From the NCBI GenBank assembly GCA_947451385.1, contig CANFYZ010000012.1:1-52771 (forward strand): a DNA stretch of 52,771 bases. Direction: 5' to 3'. Of the stretch, positions 7,926-16,794 are shown piece after piece; positions within the stretch are counted from its first letter, which is position 1, and each line of letters opens with the position of its first letter. The notes under the pieces were generated by a model. It was given only the letters and a program-made list of their open reading frames with translations, was not told where the DNA came from and searched no databases. Made by a program: the position numbers and the translations under genes. The stretch comes from Comamonadaceae bacterium (lineage in GTDB: Bacteria; Pseudomonadota; Gammaproteobacteria; Burkholderiales; Burkholderiaceae_C).

Positions 7926-10157
7926 TTAAGCCGCAGCCTTGACCTTCAAACGCCAAGCATGCAGCAAAGGCTCGGTGTAACCGCTGGGTTGGGCTTTGCC
8001 TTTAAAAACCAAATCGCAGGCGGCCTGGTAGGCGGCTGACTTGGCAAAGTTGCCGGCCATCTTTTGATAGGCCGCATCACCCGCGTTTTGGCTGTCCACC
8101 ACAGCGGCCATGCGCTGCATGGTTTTCTCAACTTGCCCCTGCGTCACGATGCCGTGGTGCAACCAGTTGGCCATGTGCTGGCTGCTGATGCGCAGCGTGG
8201 CGCGGTCTTCCATCAGGCCGACGCCGTTGATGTCGGGCACCTTGGAGCAGCCCACGCCCTGATCGACCCAGCGCACCACATAACCCAAGATGCCTTGGGC
8301 GTTGTTGTCGAGTTCTTTTTGCTTGTCTTCTGCTGACCAGTTGGCGTCTTGCAGCGCCACCACCGGGAATTGCAGCAATTTGTCCAGAGTCGCTGCGCGC
8401 AAGGCTTTGGGGTCTTGCTTCAACACCTCTTTTTCCATTTGCTTTTGCAGCGCAGGCACGTTGACTTGGTGGTAGTGCATGGCGTGCAAGGCCGCCGCTG
8501 TGGGGCTGGGCACCCAGGCGGTGTTGGCGCCGGACAAGGGGTGCGCGATTTTTTGCTTGAGCATGTCGGCCATCAAATCGGGCATGGCCCACATGCCTTT
8601 GCCGATCTGTGCACGACCGCGCAAGCCGCACTGCAGGCCCACAGCCACGTTGGCTTTTTCGTAAGCGGCGAGCCAGGTGCTGGACTTGATATCGCCCTTG
8701 CGCATCACCGGACCGGCCAACATGCAGGTGTGCATTTCATCGCCCGTGCGGTCGAGGAAACCCGTGTTGATGAAGGCCACACGGCTCTTGGCGGCGGCGA
8801 TACAGGCTTTGAGGTTGGCGCTGGTACGGCGCTCTTCGTCCATGATGCCCAACTTGACGGTGGAGGCTTTGAGACCCAGCACTTTTTCCACACGGCCAAA
8901 CAATTCGTTGGCAAAAGCCACTTCTTTGGGGCCATGCATTTTGGGCTTGACGATGTAGACGCTGCCGGTGCGGCTGTTGCGCAAGTCGGCGTTCTTTTTC
9001 TTTTGCAAATCCACCATCGCGCAGGTGGTGGTGATCATGGCATCCATGATGCCTTCAGGAATCTCTTGGGCGCTGCCGTCTTTGGCGGTGTACAAAATCG
9101 CCGGGTTGGTCATCAAATGACCGACATTGCGCACAAACAAAAGCGAGCGACCGTGCAGTTTGACCGTGCCTTTGCCAGCGGGTTGGGTGTAGACGCGGTC
9201 GGGATTCAAGGTGCGGCTAAAGACCTTGCCGTTTTTCTCAACGTTCTCGCTCAAGGTGCCTTGCAAAATGCCCAGCCAGTTGCTGTAGGCCAGCACTTTG
9301 TCATCGGCATCCACGGCGGCCACGGAGTCTTCCAAATCCAAAATGGTGGACAGCGCGGCTTCGGCGACCAAGTCACACACATGCGCGGGATCGGTCTTGC
9401 CGATGGGGTGGTTGGCGTTGATCTGCAAGTCCAGGTGCAGGCCGTTGTGCACGAACAGCACCGAGCTGGGGGCTTTGGCATCGCCCTGGAAGCCGACCAA
9501 CTGCTTGACATCGGCCAAGGTGGTTTTGCCAGTTTTCAGGGTCACCACCAGCTTGCCGCCTTGAATGGCGTAGCCGGTGCTGTCAATGTGCGAGCCCTTC
9601 TTCAATGGCGCGCAACGGTCGAGCACATAGCGGCAATATTCAATGACCTTGGCGCCACGGCGGGGGTTGTAGCCACTGCCTTTTTCACAACCGTGGTCTT
9701 CGCTGATGGCGTCGGTACCGTACAAAGCGTCGTACAGCGAACCCCAGCGCGAGTTGGCCGCGTTCAAAGCGTAACGCGCATTCAAAATCGGCACCACCAA
9801 CTGGGGGCCGGCCAACTTGGCCAACTCGGCATCGACGTTTTGGGTGGTCGCTTGAACGTTTTTGGGCTCGGGCACCAAGTAGCCGATTTGACTCAAAAAC
9901 TTTTGATAGGCCTTCATGGCTTTGCCTTCGCTGACCGGGCCAGGATGGGCTGCATGCCAAGCGTCCATGGCGGTCTGGATGCGATCACGTTCAGCCAGCA
10001 AGGCGAGATTCAGCGGGGCCAAGTCAGACACCACGGCATCAAAGCCCTTCCAGAAGGTCGCACTCTTCACGCCCGTGGCAGGCAACACTTGGTCTTCGAT
10101 GAAACGGTAGAGCGTGGTGGCCACTTGCAGGCCGTGGACTGGGGTGCGCTGGGTCAT
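7926..10157 (-). CDS. glcB: Malate synthase G
   Basis: A 743-residue cytosolic enzyme condensing glyoxylate with acetyl-CoA to malate, allowing growth on glycolate, acetate or other C2 sources. Catalytic-site blocks of the G isoform are present: [18 protein letters not shown] (arginine), [10 protein letters not shown] (glutamate), [16 protein letters not shown] (metal-binding aspartate) and [17 protein letters not shown] (catalytic aspartate). Length matches E. coli GlcB (723) with a small excess. ATG 10157 follows a GAGG ribosome site. It is transcribed away from a LysR regulator, probably its regulator. No glycolate oxidase genes are in the window. Confidence 0.95.
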   Translation of the reverse strand: MTQRTPVHGLQVATTLYRFIEDQVLPATGVKSATFWKGFDAVVSDLAPLNLALLAERDRIQTAMDAWHAAHPGPVSEGKAMKAYQKFLSQIGYLVPEPKNVQATTQNVDAELAKLAGPQLVVPILNARYALNAANSRWGSLYDALYGTDAISEDHGCEKGSGYNPRRGAKVIEYCRYVLDRCAPLKKGSHIDSTGYAIQGGKLVVTLKTGKTTLADVKQLVGFQGDAKAPSSVLFVHNGLHLDLQINANHPIGKTDPAHVCDLVAEAALSTILDLEDSVAAVDADDKVLAYSNWLGILQGTLSENVEKNGKVFSRTLNPDRVYTQPAGKGTVKLHGRSLLFVRNVGHLMTNPAILYTAKDGSAQEIPEGIMDAMITTTCAMVDLQKKKNADLRNSRTGSVYIVKPKMHGPKEVAFANELFGRVEKVLGLKASTVKLGIMDEERRTSANLKACIAAAKSRVAFINTGFLDRTGDEMHTCMLAGPVMRKGDIKSSTWLAAYEKANVAVGLQCGLRGRAQIGKGMWAMPDLMADMLKQKIAHPLSGANTAWVPSPTAAALHAMHYHQVNVPALQKQMEKEVLKQDPKALRAATLDKLLQFPVVALQDANWSAEDKQKELDNNAQGILGYVVRWVDQGVGCSKVPDINGVGLMEDRATLRISSQHMANWLHHGIVTQGQVEKTMQRMAAVVDSQNAGDAAYQKMAGNFAKSAAYQAACDLVFKGKAQPSGYTEPLLHAWRLKVKAAA

Positions 10158-10264
10158 GTGAAACCTCGGTTAAAAAATGAGAAAAGAAAAAGAAAAGCGG
10201 CTGAAAATGGGGGGCAGTTTGATCGACAAAAAGCCATCTGTTCTACTTTATTCGATGCAAGCAA

Positions 10265-10318
10265 GTTAATAAAGAAGGCAAAAATTCATTAACCCATGAC
10301 TTTAAGGCAAAAATTAAC
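10265..10318. promoter_or_regulatory. Putative LysR operator region between glcB and its divergent regulator
   Basis: The 243-bp divergent gap holds a perfect 12-bp direct repeat, AAGGCAAAAATT, at 10275-10286 and 10304-10315 (29 bp apart). The first copy lies within an inverted pair GTTAAT (10265-10270) / ATTAAC (10288-10293), and ATTAAC recurs at 10313-10318. Repeated AT-rich half-sites about three helical turns apart suit a LysR tetramer. Assignment to this LysR is inference. Confidence 0.5.
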
Positions 10319-10386
10319 GCCTCTCAGCCGGTTGGAAATTCGCGCTAATCCCATCGCCAAAGGCCTCCATTTTTAACCCAGGCTTG

Positions 10387-10392
10387 CATAAT
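10387..10392 (+). promoter_or_regulatory. -10 hexamer of the LysR gene
   Basis: CATAAT lies eight bases before the LysR ATG without a recognisable ribosome binding site, the same leaderless-like layout as at gshB and argS. Confidence 0.4.
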
Positions 10393-10400
10393 GAAGGCCT

Positions 10401-11330
10401 ATGGACAAACTCAAGGTTTTCGAATCCTTCGTCTCCGTGGCCACCAAGGGCAGCCTCACCGCCGCTGCGCGGGCCGAAGGTGTGGCCCCGGCCATCATGG
10501 GTCGACGCCTGGATGCCTTGGAAGAACATTTGGGTGTGAAGTTGCTGTTGCGCACCACGCGGCGCATCAGCCTGACGCATGAGGGCACGGCCTTTTTAGA
10601 AGATTGTCAACGCCTGCTGGGCGAGGTGGCCAACGCCGAGGCCAGCGTCTCCGCTGGCGGCCTCAAAGCCAGCGGCCATCTGCGCATCACCGCTCCTGCA
10701 GGTTTTGGTCGCCGCCATGTGGCGCCCTTGGTGCCGTATTTTCGGGCCATCCACCCTGACGTGTCGGTGTCATTGAATTTGAGTGATCGCGTGGTCGACT
10801 TGGCTGGCGAAGGCTTTGATTGCGCCGTGCGTGTGGGGGATTTGCCCGATTCTTCTCTGGTGAGTGTGCGGATTGCAGACAATCGACGCATGTGCGTCGC
10901 CTCCCCGGCCTATTTGGCGCGGCGGGGGACGCCGCAAAGGCCTGCGGATTTGGCGCAGCATGATTGCCTCACCCTGTCCAGTGACGCGAGCCAAACCCGT
11001 GGCTGGGCATTCACCGTGCCACAAAAAAATGCCGAAGGGCGTGAGCTGATTTACCTCAAACCCTCAGGTCCCATGGACTGCTCCGATGGCCAGGTGCTGC
11101 ATGACTGGTGTTTGTCGGGCTTGGGCATTGCTTGGCGCAGTACTTGGGAGGTGGAGGCCGAAGTGCAAGCTGGCCAATTGACCCCCATCCTGCAGGACTT
11201 TGCTGCGCCATCGAACGGCATCTACGCGGTGTTTTCGCAACGCAAGCACTTGCCCCTGCGGGTGCGGCTGTGGATTGATTTTTTAAAACAACAATACAGC
11301 CAACCCCACTATTGGAACCCCACCGCATGA
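10401..11330 (+). CDS. LysR-family transcriptional regulator
   Basis: A 309-residue regulator with an N-terminal winged helix-turn-helix (about residues 3-60: FESFVSVATKGSLTAAARA, then RLDALEEHLGVKLLLRTTRR) and a periplasmic-binding-like effector domain (about 90-300: HLRITAPAGFGRRHVAPLV onward). It belongs to the large CrgA/DmlR-like branch. It diverges from glcB, and repeated half-sites between the two suggest it controls glcB and itself, perhaps sensing a C2 or dicarboxylate metabolite. The stop overlaps the start of the deacetylase gene (ATGA), so the two are probably co-translated. The effector is unknown. Confidence 0.88.
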   Translation: MDKLKVFESFVSVATKGSLTAAARAEGVAPAIMGRRLDALEEHLGVKLLLRTTRRISLTHEGTAFLEDCQRLLGEVANAEASVSAGGLKASGHLRITAPAGFGRRHVAPLVPYFRAIHPDVSVSLNLSDRVVDLAGEGFDCAVRVGDLPDSSLVSVRIADNRRMCVASPAYLARRGTPQRPADLAQHDCLTLSSDASQTRGWAFTVPQKNAEGRELIYLKPSGPMDCSDGQVLHDWCLSGLGIAWRSTWEVEAEVQAGQLTPILQDFAAPSNGIYAVFSQRKHLPLRVRLWIDFLKQQYSQPHYWNPTA

Positions 11331-12196
11331 ACGGCCCCCTGAAAGTGCACTCGAGTTCGCACCCATGGAAAAACTGGGTGCTGTGTGCCGACGATTTCGC
11401 CTTCAGCGCATCGGTCTCGAAAGCCATTGTTCATTTGGCCCAAACGCAGCGCATCAGTGCCACCAGCGCCATGGTGTTGTCGCCTCGCTGGGCAGAAGAC
11501 GCGGCCAGCTTGAAGGAGCTGCGAGGCCAAATCGATGTGGGTCTGCACCTGGACTGGACCAGCGAATTTGCCCTGGCCAAAGGGCACGGACACTCGCTGG
11601 GGCAGACCATGCTGCGCAGCGTCTGGCCATCCGCTTGGGGCGGCTTGGCGTTTCAGGCTGTCAAAGATGAAATTGCGCGACAGCTGGATGTATTTGAATC
11701 GGTCTGGCAAGCGCCGCCCGATCACATCGACGGGCATCAGCATGTGCAGCAGTTCGGCACGATTCGACGTGCGCTCCTGCAGGTCTTGGCGCAGCGTTAC
11801 GCCGGGCACCCGCCTTACCTCCGGGTCTCTCGACCACCGGTCGGCCAAGCCAACTTAAAAGGCCGCGTCATGGCCGCGTGGGGCAGCCAAGCCCTCACGC
11901 AAGAGGCCCAACAGTTGCACATGGCCTGTGCGCCCGCACTTGCGGGCATTTACGACCTGTTTGATGAAGGCATGAATTACGCGGCCTTGATGGACCGATG
12001 GCTGGCCGAAGTGCCTGAAGGCACTTTGGTGATGTGTCACCCCGGCCAGCCGGCCGATCCACCGGGCCCCGGCTCGGCCGGCGATCATGCCTATGCGCGC
12101 CTGGCCGAATGGCAGCATTTATCAAGTGACTTGTTTGCGCAGCAACTGCAAAAACACCAGGTCTGCTTGGTGCGAGGCAGCCGCTTGTACCGCTGA
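11327..12196 (+). CDS. ChbG/HpnK (YdjC)-family carbohydrate deacetylase
   Basis: A 289-residue metal-dependent deacetylase of the YdjC family, whose members remove N-acetyl groups from sugars (ChbG) or act on hopanoid-linked amino sugars (HpnK). The N-terminal LCADDFAFS gives the metal and catalytic aspartates (Asp22-Asp23). VGLHLDW (His74) and HIDGHQHVQQF (His137/His139) supply likely metal histidines. The start is ATG 11327, overlapping the LysR stop by four bases. The gene converges on a GtrA/glycosyltransferase pair 14 bp away, which hints at a shared role in modifying a lipid-linked sugar. The substrate is unknown. Confidence 0.82.
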   Translation: MNGPLKVHSSSHPWKNWVLCADDFAFSASVSKAIVHLAQTQRISATSAMVLSPRWAEDAASLKELRGQIDVGLHLDWTSEFALAKGHGHSLGQTMLRSVWPSAWGGLAFQAVKDEIARQLDVFESVWQAPPDHIDGHQHVQQFGTIRRALLQVLAQRYAGHPPYLRVSRPPVGQANLKGRVMAAWGSQALTQEAQQLHMACAPALAGIYDLFDEGMNYAALMDRWLAEVPEGTLVMCHPGQPADPPGPGSAGDHAYARLAEWQHLSSDLFAQQLQKHQVCLVRGSRLYR

Positions 12197-12210
12197 GCGT
12201 TTGCCTGGGC

Positions 12211-12588
12211 CTAGCGCTGAAATGCCCAAAAGCGACTCAGGACAAAAGTTTGCGCCGACGCCACCACCAAAGCCACAAACAAGGCCAACAGCGCAAACCA
12301 GCCGTAACGCCGGGTCAGCAGCATGAAAACCAATTCGTTGCAGGCGAAACCCGCCAACGCCGTGACGCCAAAGCGCCGCAGGCTTTGCGGCATCGGGGTG
12401 GAGGTGCCTTTGAAACTGAGCCAGCGGTGCCCTACAAAACTGACCCCGAAGGCGACCAAAAAACCCAGGGCATTGGCGGCTTCTGGCCACAGGTCCGGCA
12501 GAACCCATTGCACCAAGGCAAAGACGGCCATGTGGGTCAAAGCCGCCGTGGCGCCTGTGGCCAAAAACCAAAAGGCCGTGGACTTCAT
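12211..12588 (-). CDS. GtrA-family membrane protein
   Basis: A 125-residue protein of the GtrA family with about four membrane helices (FWFLATGATAALTHMAVFALVQWVL; AANALGFLVAFGVSFVGHRWLSF; a third in the FGVTALAGFACNELVFML region; a final FALLALFVALVVASAQTFVL). GtrA-like proteins are thought to flip undecaprenyl-phosphate sugars made by a partner glycosyltransferase. The start ATG 12588 overlaps the stop of the upstream GT2 gene by four bases (ATGA), so the pair is translationally coupled. The longer open frame upstream is a shadow of the GT2 gene. Confidence 0.85.
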   Translation of the reverse strand: MKSTAFWFLATGATAALTHMAVFALVQWVLPDLWPEAANALGFLVAFGVSFVGHRWLSFKGTSTPMPQSLRRFGVTALAGFACNELVFMLLTRRYGWFALLALFVALVVASAQTFVLSRFWAFQR

Positions 12589-13616
12589 GTCTTCGGCAAA
12601 TCGGTCCGCCCTGACAGGCCAGCACCGACGCGCTTTTGCACCCAAAAAACCGGGCGCTGCTTGACCTCTTCGTAAATGCGCCCCACGTATTCGGCCAAGA
12701 TGCCCATGCCCAAGAGCTGAATGCCGCTGAGCAACATCATGCCCACCACGATGGTGGCGTAACCCGAGACCTGGATGCCCCAAACAAAATACTCCACCAC
12801 CACCCAAGCGCCATAGCCGAATGCGCCCAGCGACAAGAGCACGCCGAGCAAGCTCAAAAAGCGCAGCGGCACGGTGGAAAACGCCACCACGCCCGTCACC
12901 GCCAAGCCAATGGAATTGCGCCAGCCAAAGCGCGAAACCCCTTCCAGTCGCGGCAAGGGTTGGTATTCGATGGCGGTGCTTTTGAAGCCGGCCCAGGCAT
13001 ACAAGCCCTTCATGAAACGGTTGCGCTCGGGCAAGGCGTTGAGGGCTTGGACCACTTGCTGGTCCATCAAGCGAAAGTCGCCCGCGTTCGGCGGAATCTT
13101 GACCCGGGTGCCTGAATTAATCAGGCGGTAAAACCACTGCACGAGTTGGCCGTGCAGAGCGGTTTGGTCGTCACGCGTGGTGCGAATCGCATACACCACG
13201 TCCAGGCCCTCGCGCCACAAATCCAGCATGCCGGGCACCAGTTCGATCGGGTGCTGGCCATCCGAGTCCATGATCACCACCACATCGCCCACCGCACAAG
13301 ACAATCCCGCTGTGATCGCGGCTTCTTTGCCAAAGTTGCGGCTCAGTTGCAACAGCACCAGCTCAGGGTATTGGGCGCACAGCTGCTGCACCACCGCCAC
13401 CGTGGCGTCGCGGCTACCGTCGTCGACCACGATCAACTCCACCTGCGGCGACAACTGCCGCAAGGTGGCCAGCACCTGGGCCACCACCTGCGGCAAATTG
13501 GCGGCCTCGTTGTGCGCCGGCATGACGCAGGAGATCGAGGACGGTTCACGCCGGGGCGCTGGCACAGGCGAAAACACAGCAGGAGAAGGGGGCGTCAATG
13601 AAGACAATGAATTCAT
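12585..13616 (-). CDS. GT2 family glycosyltransferase, polyprenyl-phosphate sugar transferase type
   Basis: A 343-residue membrane-attached glycosyltransferase of the GtrB/ArnC/DPM1 type, which moves a nucleotide-linked sugar to undecaprenyl phosphate. The GT-A fold begins at about residue 27. VVDDGSRD (Asp65-Asp66) and the metal-binding DSD (117-119, in VIMDSDGQHP) are visible, with QLSRNFGKEAAI between them. Two C-terminal membrane helices (about 240-310) anchor it. The first 25 residues are Ser/Pro-rich, and a later start cannot be excluded. It is coupled to GtrA, which presumably translocates the lipid-linked sugar for glycosylation of LPS or another surface polymer. The sugar identity cannot be read. 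Confidence 0.87.
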   Translation of the reverse strand: MNSLSSLTPPSPAVFSPVPAPRREPSSISCVMPAHNEAANLPQVVAQVLATLRQLSPQVELIVVDDGSRDATVAVVQQLCAQYPELVLLQLSRNFGKEAAITAGLSCAVGDVVVIMDSDGQHPIELVPGMLDLWREGLDVVYAIRTTRDDQTALHGQLVQWFYRLINSGTRVKIPPNAGDFRLMDQQVVQALNALPERNRFMKGLYAWAGFKSTAIEYQPLPRLEGVSRFGWRNSIGLAVTGVVAFSTVPLRFLSLLGVLLSLGAFGYGAWVVVEYFVWGIQVSGYATIVVGMMLLSGIQLLGMGILAEYVGRIYEEVKQRPVFWVQKRVGAGLSGRTDLPKT

Positions 13617-13681
13617 TTTTGGAATTTGGCGGTTTTGCCAATGCTAATGCATGCCGACAACCACCTCCTGTCCCATAAAAA

Positions 13682-13710
13682 AGCCCCGCCTGCTGACGCA
13701 AGGCGGGGCT
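13682..13710 (-). terminator. Intrinsic terminator of the psiF-like gene
   Basis: A 10-bp perfect stem, AGCCCCGCCT / AGGCGGGGCT, has a 9-nt loop. On the minus strand it is followed by a run of T (the AAAAAA before it on the plus strand). It begins 22 bp after the stop codon of the PsiF-repeat gene. Confidence 0.85.
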
Positions 13711-13732
13711 GTGAATTCCGTAATTGACGTAA

Positions 13733-14122
13733 TTACTTGCTCTTCAGACACTCGCTCATGAAGGCCTTACGTTCGTCGCCCTTTTTACCTGCGGCATCGG
13801 CATTGCAGGTTTTCATTTTGTTTTGTTGTGCCGTTTTAGGGTCCGCCACCGGTTCGGGCTTGGCGCTCAAGCAGGTTTTCATAAAGTCTTTGCGTTCATC
13901 ACCCTTTTTGCCCTCGGCTTCTTTGTTACAGCTGGCCATTTTGCTTTGCTGCGGTGTTTTGTCTGAGATGGGCGCGGGCGCCGAAGCCGCTGCTGGAGCT
14001 GAAGTGGCTGCAGAGGCTGCCGGTGCGACGGCTTTGGCAGGCTCTGCCGCTTGGGCCACGCCCGCAGCCAACATCAGCCCCCCTGCGAGCATCAAAAGGG
14101 ATTGAGAGAGGAATTTGCGCAT
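13733..14122 (-). CDS. psiF: PsiF-repeat exported protein
   Basis: A 129-residue small exported protein. A signal peptide (MRKFLSQSLLMLAGGLMLAAGVAQA) precedes an Ala/Pro-rich linker. Two copies of the PsiF repeat follow (about 65-95 and 100-129), each with KM..CN..A..KKGDERK.FM..CL and a cysteine pair likely to form disulfides. PsiF in E. coli is induced by phosphate starvation and has no known function. The start is ATG 14122 with GGAG upstream; an in-frame upstream start is less likely. It is a single-gene unit ending at a strong terminator. I find no convincing Pho box upstream, so phosphate control is not supported here by sequence. Confidence 0.85.
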   Translation of the reverse strand: MRKFLSQSLLMLAGGLMLAAGVAQAAEPAKAVAPAASAATSAPAAASAPAPISDKTPQQSKMASCNKEAEGKKGDERKDFMKTCLSAKPEPVADPKTAQQNKMKTCNADAAGKKGDERKAFMSECLKSK

Positions 14123-14309
14123 GAGGAATCTCCAAAAGTTATCGACCGTGATCAAAAATATCCTGGCAGCCACTGTACTGCCTGGATGATGAGACTAACG
14201 CTCAGAGCGACAGGTCCGTGCACAAAACATTGTCTTTTTGTGTAACGCCTTGCCCTCCTCAAGTGAAACGCCTGTGAACAAGGCGTTCAAGAGCTTTCCT
14301 TCAGGCCCG

Positions 14310-14315
14310 TAAAAT
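14310..14315 (+). promoter_or_regulatory. -10 hexamer of argS, placed for a leaderless transcript
   Basis: TAAAAT lies six bases before the argS ATG, with TTCAAG (14286-14291) 18 bp upstream as a loose -35. No ribosome binding site lies between. The same gap (14123-14321, shared with psiF) also holds a 7-bp hairpin, CACAAAA (14221-14227) / TTTTGTG (14236-14242), of unknown role. Confidence 0.5.
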
Positions 14316-14321
14316 GGCGCC

Positions 14322-16019
14322 ATGCTTTCTGCCAAACAAGAATTGCTCGCGGCCTTGGCTGCCGAGCTGGACAAACTCCTTCCCGGTGCGGGCCTCAAAG
14401 CGGCTTTCGAGTCGCCCAAAGTGGCCGCCCACGGCGACTTTGCCTGTACAGCGGCCATGCAACTGGCCAAACCCTTGCAACGCAACCCGCGCCAGCTGGG
14501 CGAACAGCTGCGCGACGCCCTGATGGCCAGCCCCGCCTGTGTGCGCTGGGTCGAAGCGATCGACATTGCCGGGCCAGGTTTCATCAACATCCGCCTGAAA
14601 GCGGCCGCCAAACAAGCCATCGTGCGCGAGGTACTGAGCGCCGGCGCGCAATTCGGCCAGCAAGCCCCCACCGGCCAACGGGTGCTGGTGGAATTTGTCT
14701 CAGCCAACCCCACCGGGCCTTTGCATGTGGGACACGGCCGCCAAGCGGCGCTGGGTGACGCGATTTGCAATTTATTGGGCACGCAAGGCTTTGATGTGTA
14801 CCGCGAGTTTTATTACAACGACGCGGGCGTGCAGATCAACACCTTGGCCACCAGCACGCAGTTGCGGGCCCAGGGATTCAAACCGGGTGACGCCCAATGG
14901 CCCAGCGGCGAGAACGCCGCGGCCTACAACGGCGACTACATCGCTGACATTGCAGCCGATTTTTTGGCCCGCAAAACCGTCCAGTCCGATGACCGCACAT
15001 TCACCGGCAGTGGCGATGTCAACGACCTGGACGGCATGCGCCAATTTGCCGTGGCCTACCTGCGCCATGAGCAAGACCTGGACTTGAAAGCGTTTGAAGT
15101 CCGGTTTGACAATTACTACCTTGAATCCAGCCTGTACACCAGCGGCAAAGTGGCCGATGCGGTCAGCCGCCTGCAAGCGGCCGGCAAGACCTACGAACAG
15201 GACGGCGCGCTGTGGCTCAAGTCCACCGACTACGGGGACGACAAAGACCGCGTCATGAAAAAGACGGACGGCACCTACACCTACTTTGTGCCCGATGTGG
15301 CCTACCACATCACCAAGTGGGAGCGCGGCTTTACCAAGGTGGTGAACATCCAGGGCACCGACCACCACGGCACCATCGCGCGCGTGCGCGCCGGACTGCA
15401 AGCGGCGGGCGTCGGCATCCCGCAAGGCTACCCCGACTATGTGCTGCACACCATGGTGCGCGTGATGCGCGGCGGCGAAGAGGTGAAGATTTCCAAGCGC
15501 GCTGGCAGCTATGTCACGCTGCGTGACCTGATCGAATGGACCAGCAAAGACGCGGTGCGCTTTTTCTTGCTCAGCCGCAAGCCCGACACCGAGTACACCT
15601 TCGATGTCGATCTGGCGGTGCAAAAGAACAACGACAACCCGGTGTACTACGTGCAGTACGCCCATGCCCGTATTTGCTCGGTGCTGCGTACCTGGGCCGA
15701 GACCGATGGCGGCGATGTAGCGCAGTTGAAAGACGTGGACCTGTCCGTGCTGGAAAGCCCCCAGGCTCAGGCCCTGATGTTGCAATTGGCCAAGTACCCG
15801 GCCATGCTGACCGCGGCGGCCAGCGACTTTGCGCCGCACGACGTGACCTTTTATTTGCGCGACCTGGCCGCCTGCTACCACAGCTACTACGATGCCGAGC
15901 GCATCTTGGTCGACGAGGTGGCGTTGAAACACGCCCGCTTGGCGTTGGTCGCTGCCACCGCTCAGGTGCTGCACAATGGCTTGAAGGTCTTGGGAGTTTC
16001 AGCTCCCGTCAAAATGTGA
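14322..16019 (+). CDS. argS: Arginyl-tRNA synthetase
   Basis: A 565-residue class I aminoacyl-tRNA synthetase charging tRNA-Arg. It has the N-terminal Arg-tRNA-recognition domain (about 1-100), the HIGH signature as HVGH (135-138, in [13 protein letters not shown]), the KMSKS-like KISKR (389-393) and the C-terminal anticodon-binding helical domain starting near [12 protein letters not shown]. Length is normal. It heads a run with a SPOR-domain gene and dsbA; spacing to the SPOR gene is 13 bp. The start has no Shine-Dalgarno but a -10 six bases upstream. Confidence 0.96.
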   Translation: MLSAKQELLAALAAELDKLLPGAGLKAAFESPKVAAHGDFACTAAMQLAKPLQRNPRQLGEQLRDALMASPACVRWVEAIDIAGPGFINIRLKAAAKQAIVREVLSAGAQFGQQAPTGQRVLVEFVSANPTGPLHVGHGRQAALGDAICNLLGTQGFDVYREFYYNDAGVQINTLATSTQLRAQGFKPGDAQWPSGENAAAYNGDYIADIAADFLARKTVQSDDRTFTGSGDVNDLDGMRQFAVAYLRHEQDLDLKAFEVRFDNYYLESSLYTSGKVADAVSRLQAAGKTYEQDGALWLKSTDYGDDKDRVMKKTDGTYTYFVPDVAYHITKWERGFTKVVNIQGTDHHGTIARVRAGLQAAGVGIPQGYPDYVLHTMVRVMRGGEEVKISKRAGSYVTLRDLIEWTSKDAVRFFLLSRKPDTEYTFDVDLAVQKNNDNPVYYVQYAHARICSVLRTWAETDGGDVAQLKDVDLSVLESPQAQALMLQLAKYPAMLTAAASDFAPHDVTFYLRDLAACYHSYYDAERILVDEVALKHARLALVAATAQVLHNGLKVLGVSAPVKM

Positions 16020-16032
16020 TGGAAATCCAGAG

Positions 16033-16731
16033 ATGAAGCAGCATTCGCAACGCGGTGGGACGGCCATGGGTTTGATCATTGGCCTGGTGATCGGTCTGGC
16101 CGTCGCCCTGGCCGTGGCAATTTATGTGACCAAAGTCCCGACCCCGTTCACCAACAAAAACCAGCCCCGATCAGCCGATCAGGACGCGGCTGAAGCGCAG
16201 AAAAACAAAGACTGGAATCCGAACAGTGCGCTGCAAAACAAGCCTGCAGCGTCGGCGCCGGAAGCCCCAGAACCAGGCAAAGAGGCGGGCAAAGAGGGTG
16301 GCAACGAGGCGCCCAAAGCCGAGGTGAAAGAGCCCGCCAAAGAACAGAGCAAAGAGCTGGGCAAAGAAGGGGCGAAAGATCTGGCGAAAGAAGTCGCCAA
16401 GCCTGAAACCAAGCCGGCTGTCACGGCCGATCCGCTGGGCGAGCTGGCCAAGTCCAAGAGCGTGCAAACGCCATCCACCCCCAGCAACAGCGATCCGTTC
16501 ACCTACTTTGTCCAGGCCGGCGCTTTCCGCAGCCAGGCCGAGGCTGACGCACAACGCGCCAAATTGACCATCATGGGGCTGGACGCCAAGGTCAGCGAAC
16601 GTGAACAAGCCGGTCGGCAGGTGTACCGTGTGCGCCTTGGGCCTTTTGACGACAAAGAGGTGGCTGAACGCGCCAAATCCAAACTGGACGCCAGCGGCAT
16701 TGAAACTGCGCTGGTGCGTGTGCAGCGCTGA
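16033..16731 (+). CDS. SPOR-domain membrane protein, FtsN/DedD-like
   Basis: A 232-residue bitopic inner-membrane protein. A short cytoplasmic N terminus precedes one membrane helix (about 12-33), then a long Lys/Glu/Ala-rich periplasmic linker (about 45-150, with repeated KE units). A C-terminal SPOR domain follows (about 156-230: FTYFVQAGAFRSQAEADAQR ... YRVRLGPF). SPOR domains bind peptidoglycan strands lacking stem peptides at the division septum, so a role in cell division is likely. The layout fits FtsN or DedD; FtsN is plausible from its place next to argS, but its essential motifs are not certain. Confidence 0.85.
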   Translation: MKQHSQRGGTAMGLIIGLVIGLAVALAVAIYVTKVPTPFTNKNQPRSADQDAAEAQKNKDWNPNSALQNKPAASAPEAPEPGKEAGKEGGNEAPKAEVKEPAKEQSKELGKEGAKDLAKEVAKPETKPAVTADPLGELAKSKSVQTPSTPSNSDPFTYFVQAGAFRSQAEADAQRAKLTIMGLDAKVSEREQAGRQVYRVRLGPFDDKEVAERAKSKLDASGIETALVRVQR

Positions 16732-16794
16732 GTCAGGCTGGCCAGAGAAACTTGCAAATTTTTGATTCCCGATTCCCCAAGATTGGACCTCCTC

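Noticed and set aside
8349..10292. Long plus-strand open frame (647 codons) opposite glcB
   Set aside because: It is antisense to a complete, well-conserved malate synthase G and has the His/Gly/Arg-rich look of a shadow frame in high-GC DNA.
14123..14321. Search for a Pho box upstream of the PsiF-repeat gene
   Set aside because: Only one CTGTC-like unit is visible, without an 11-bp phased partner. Phosphate control is not supported by this sequence.
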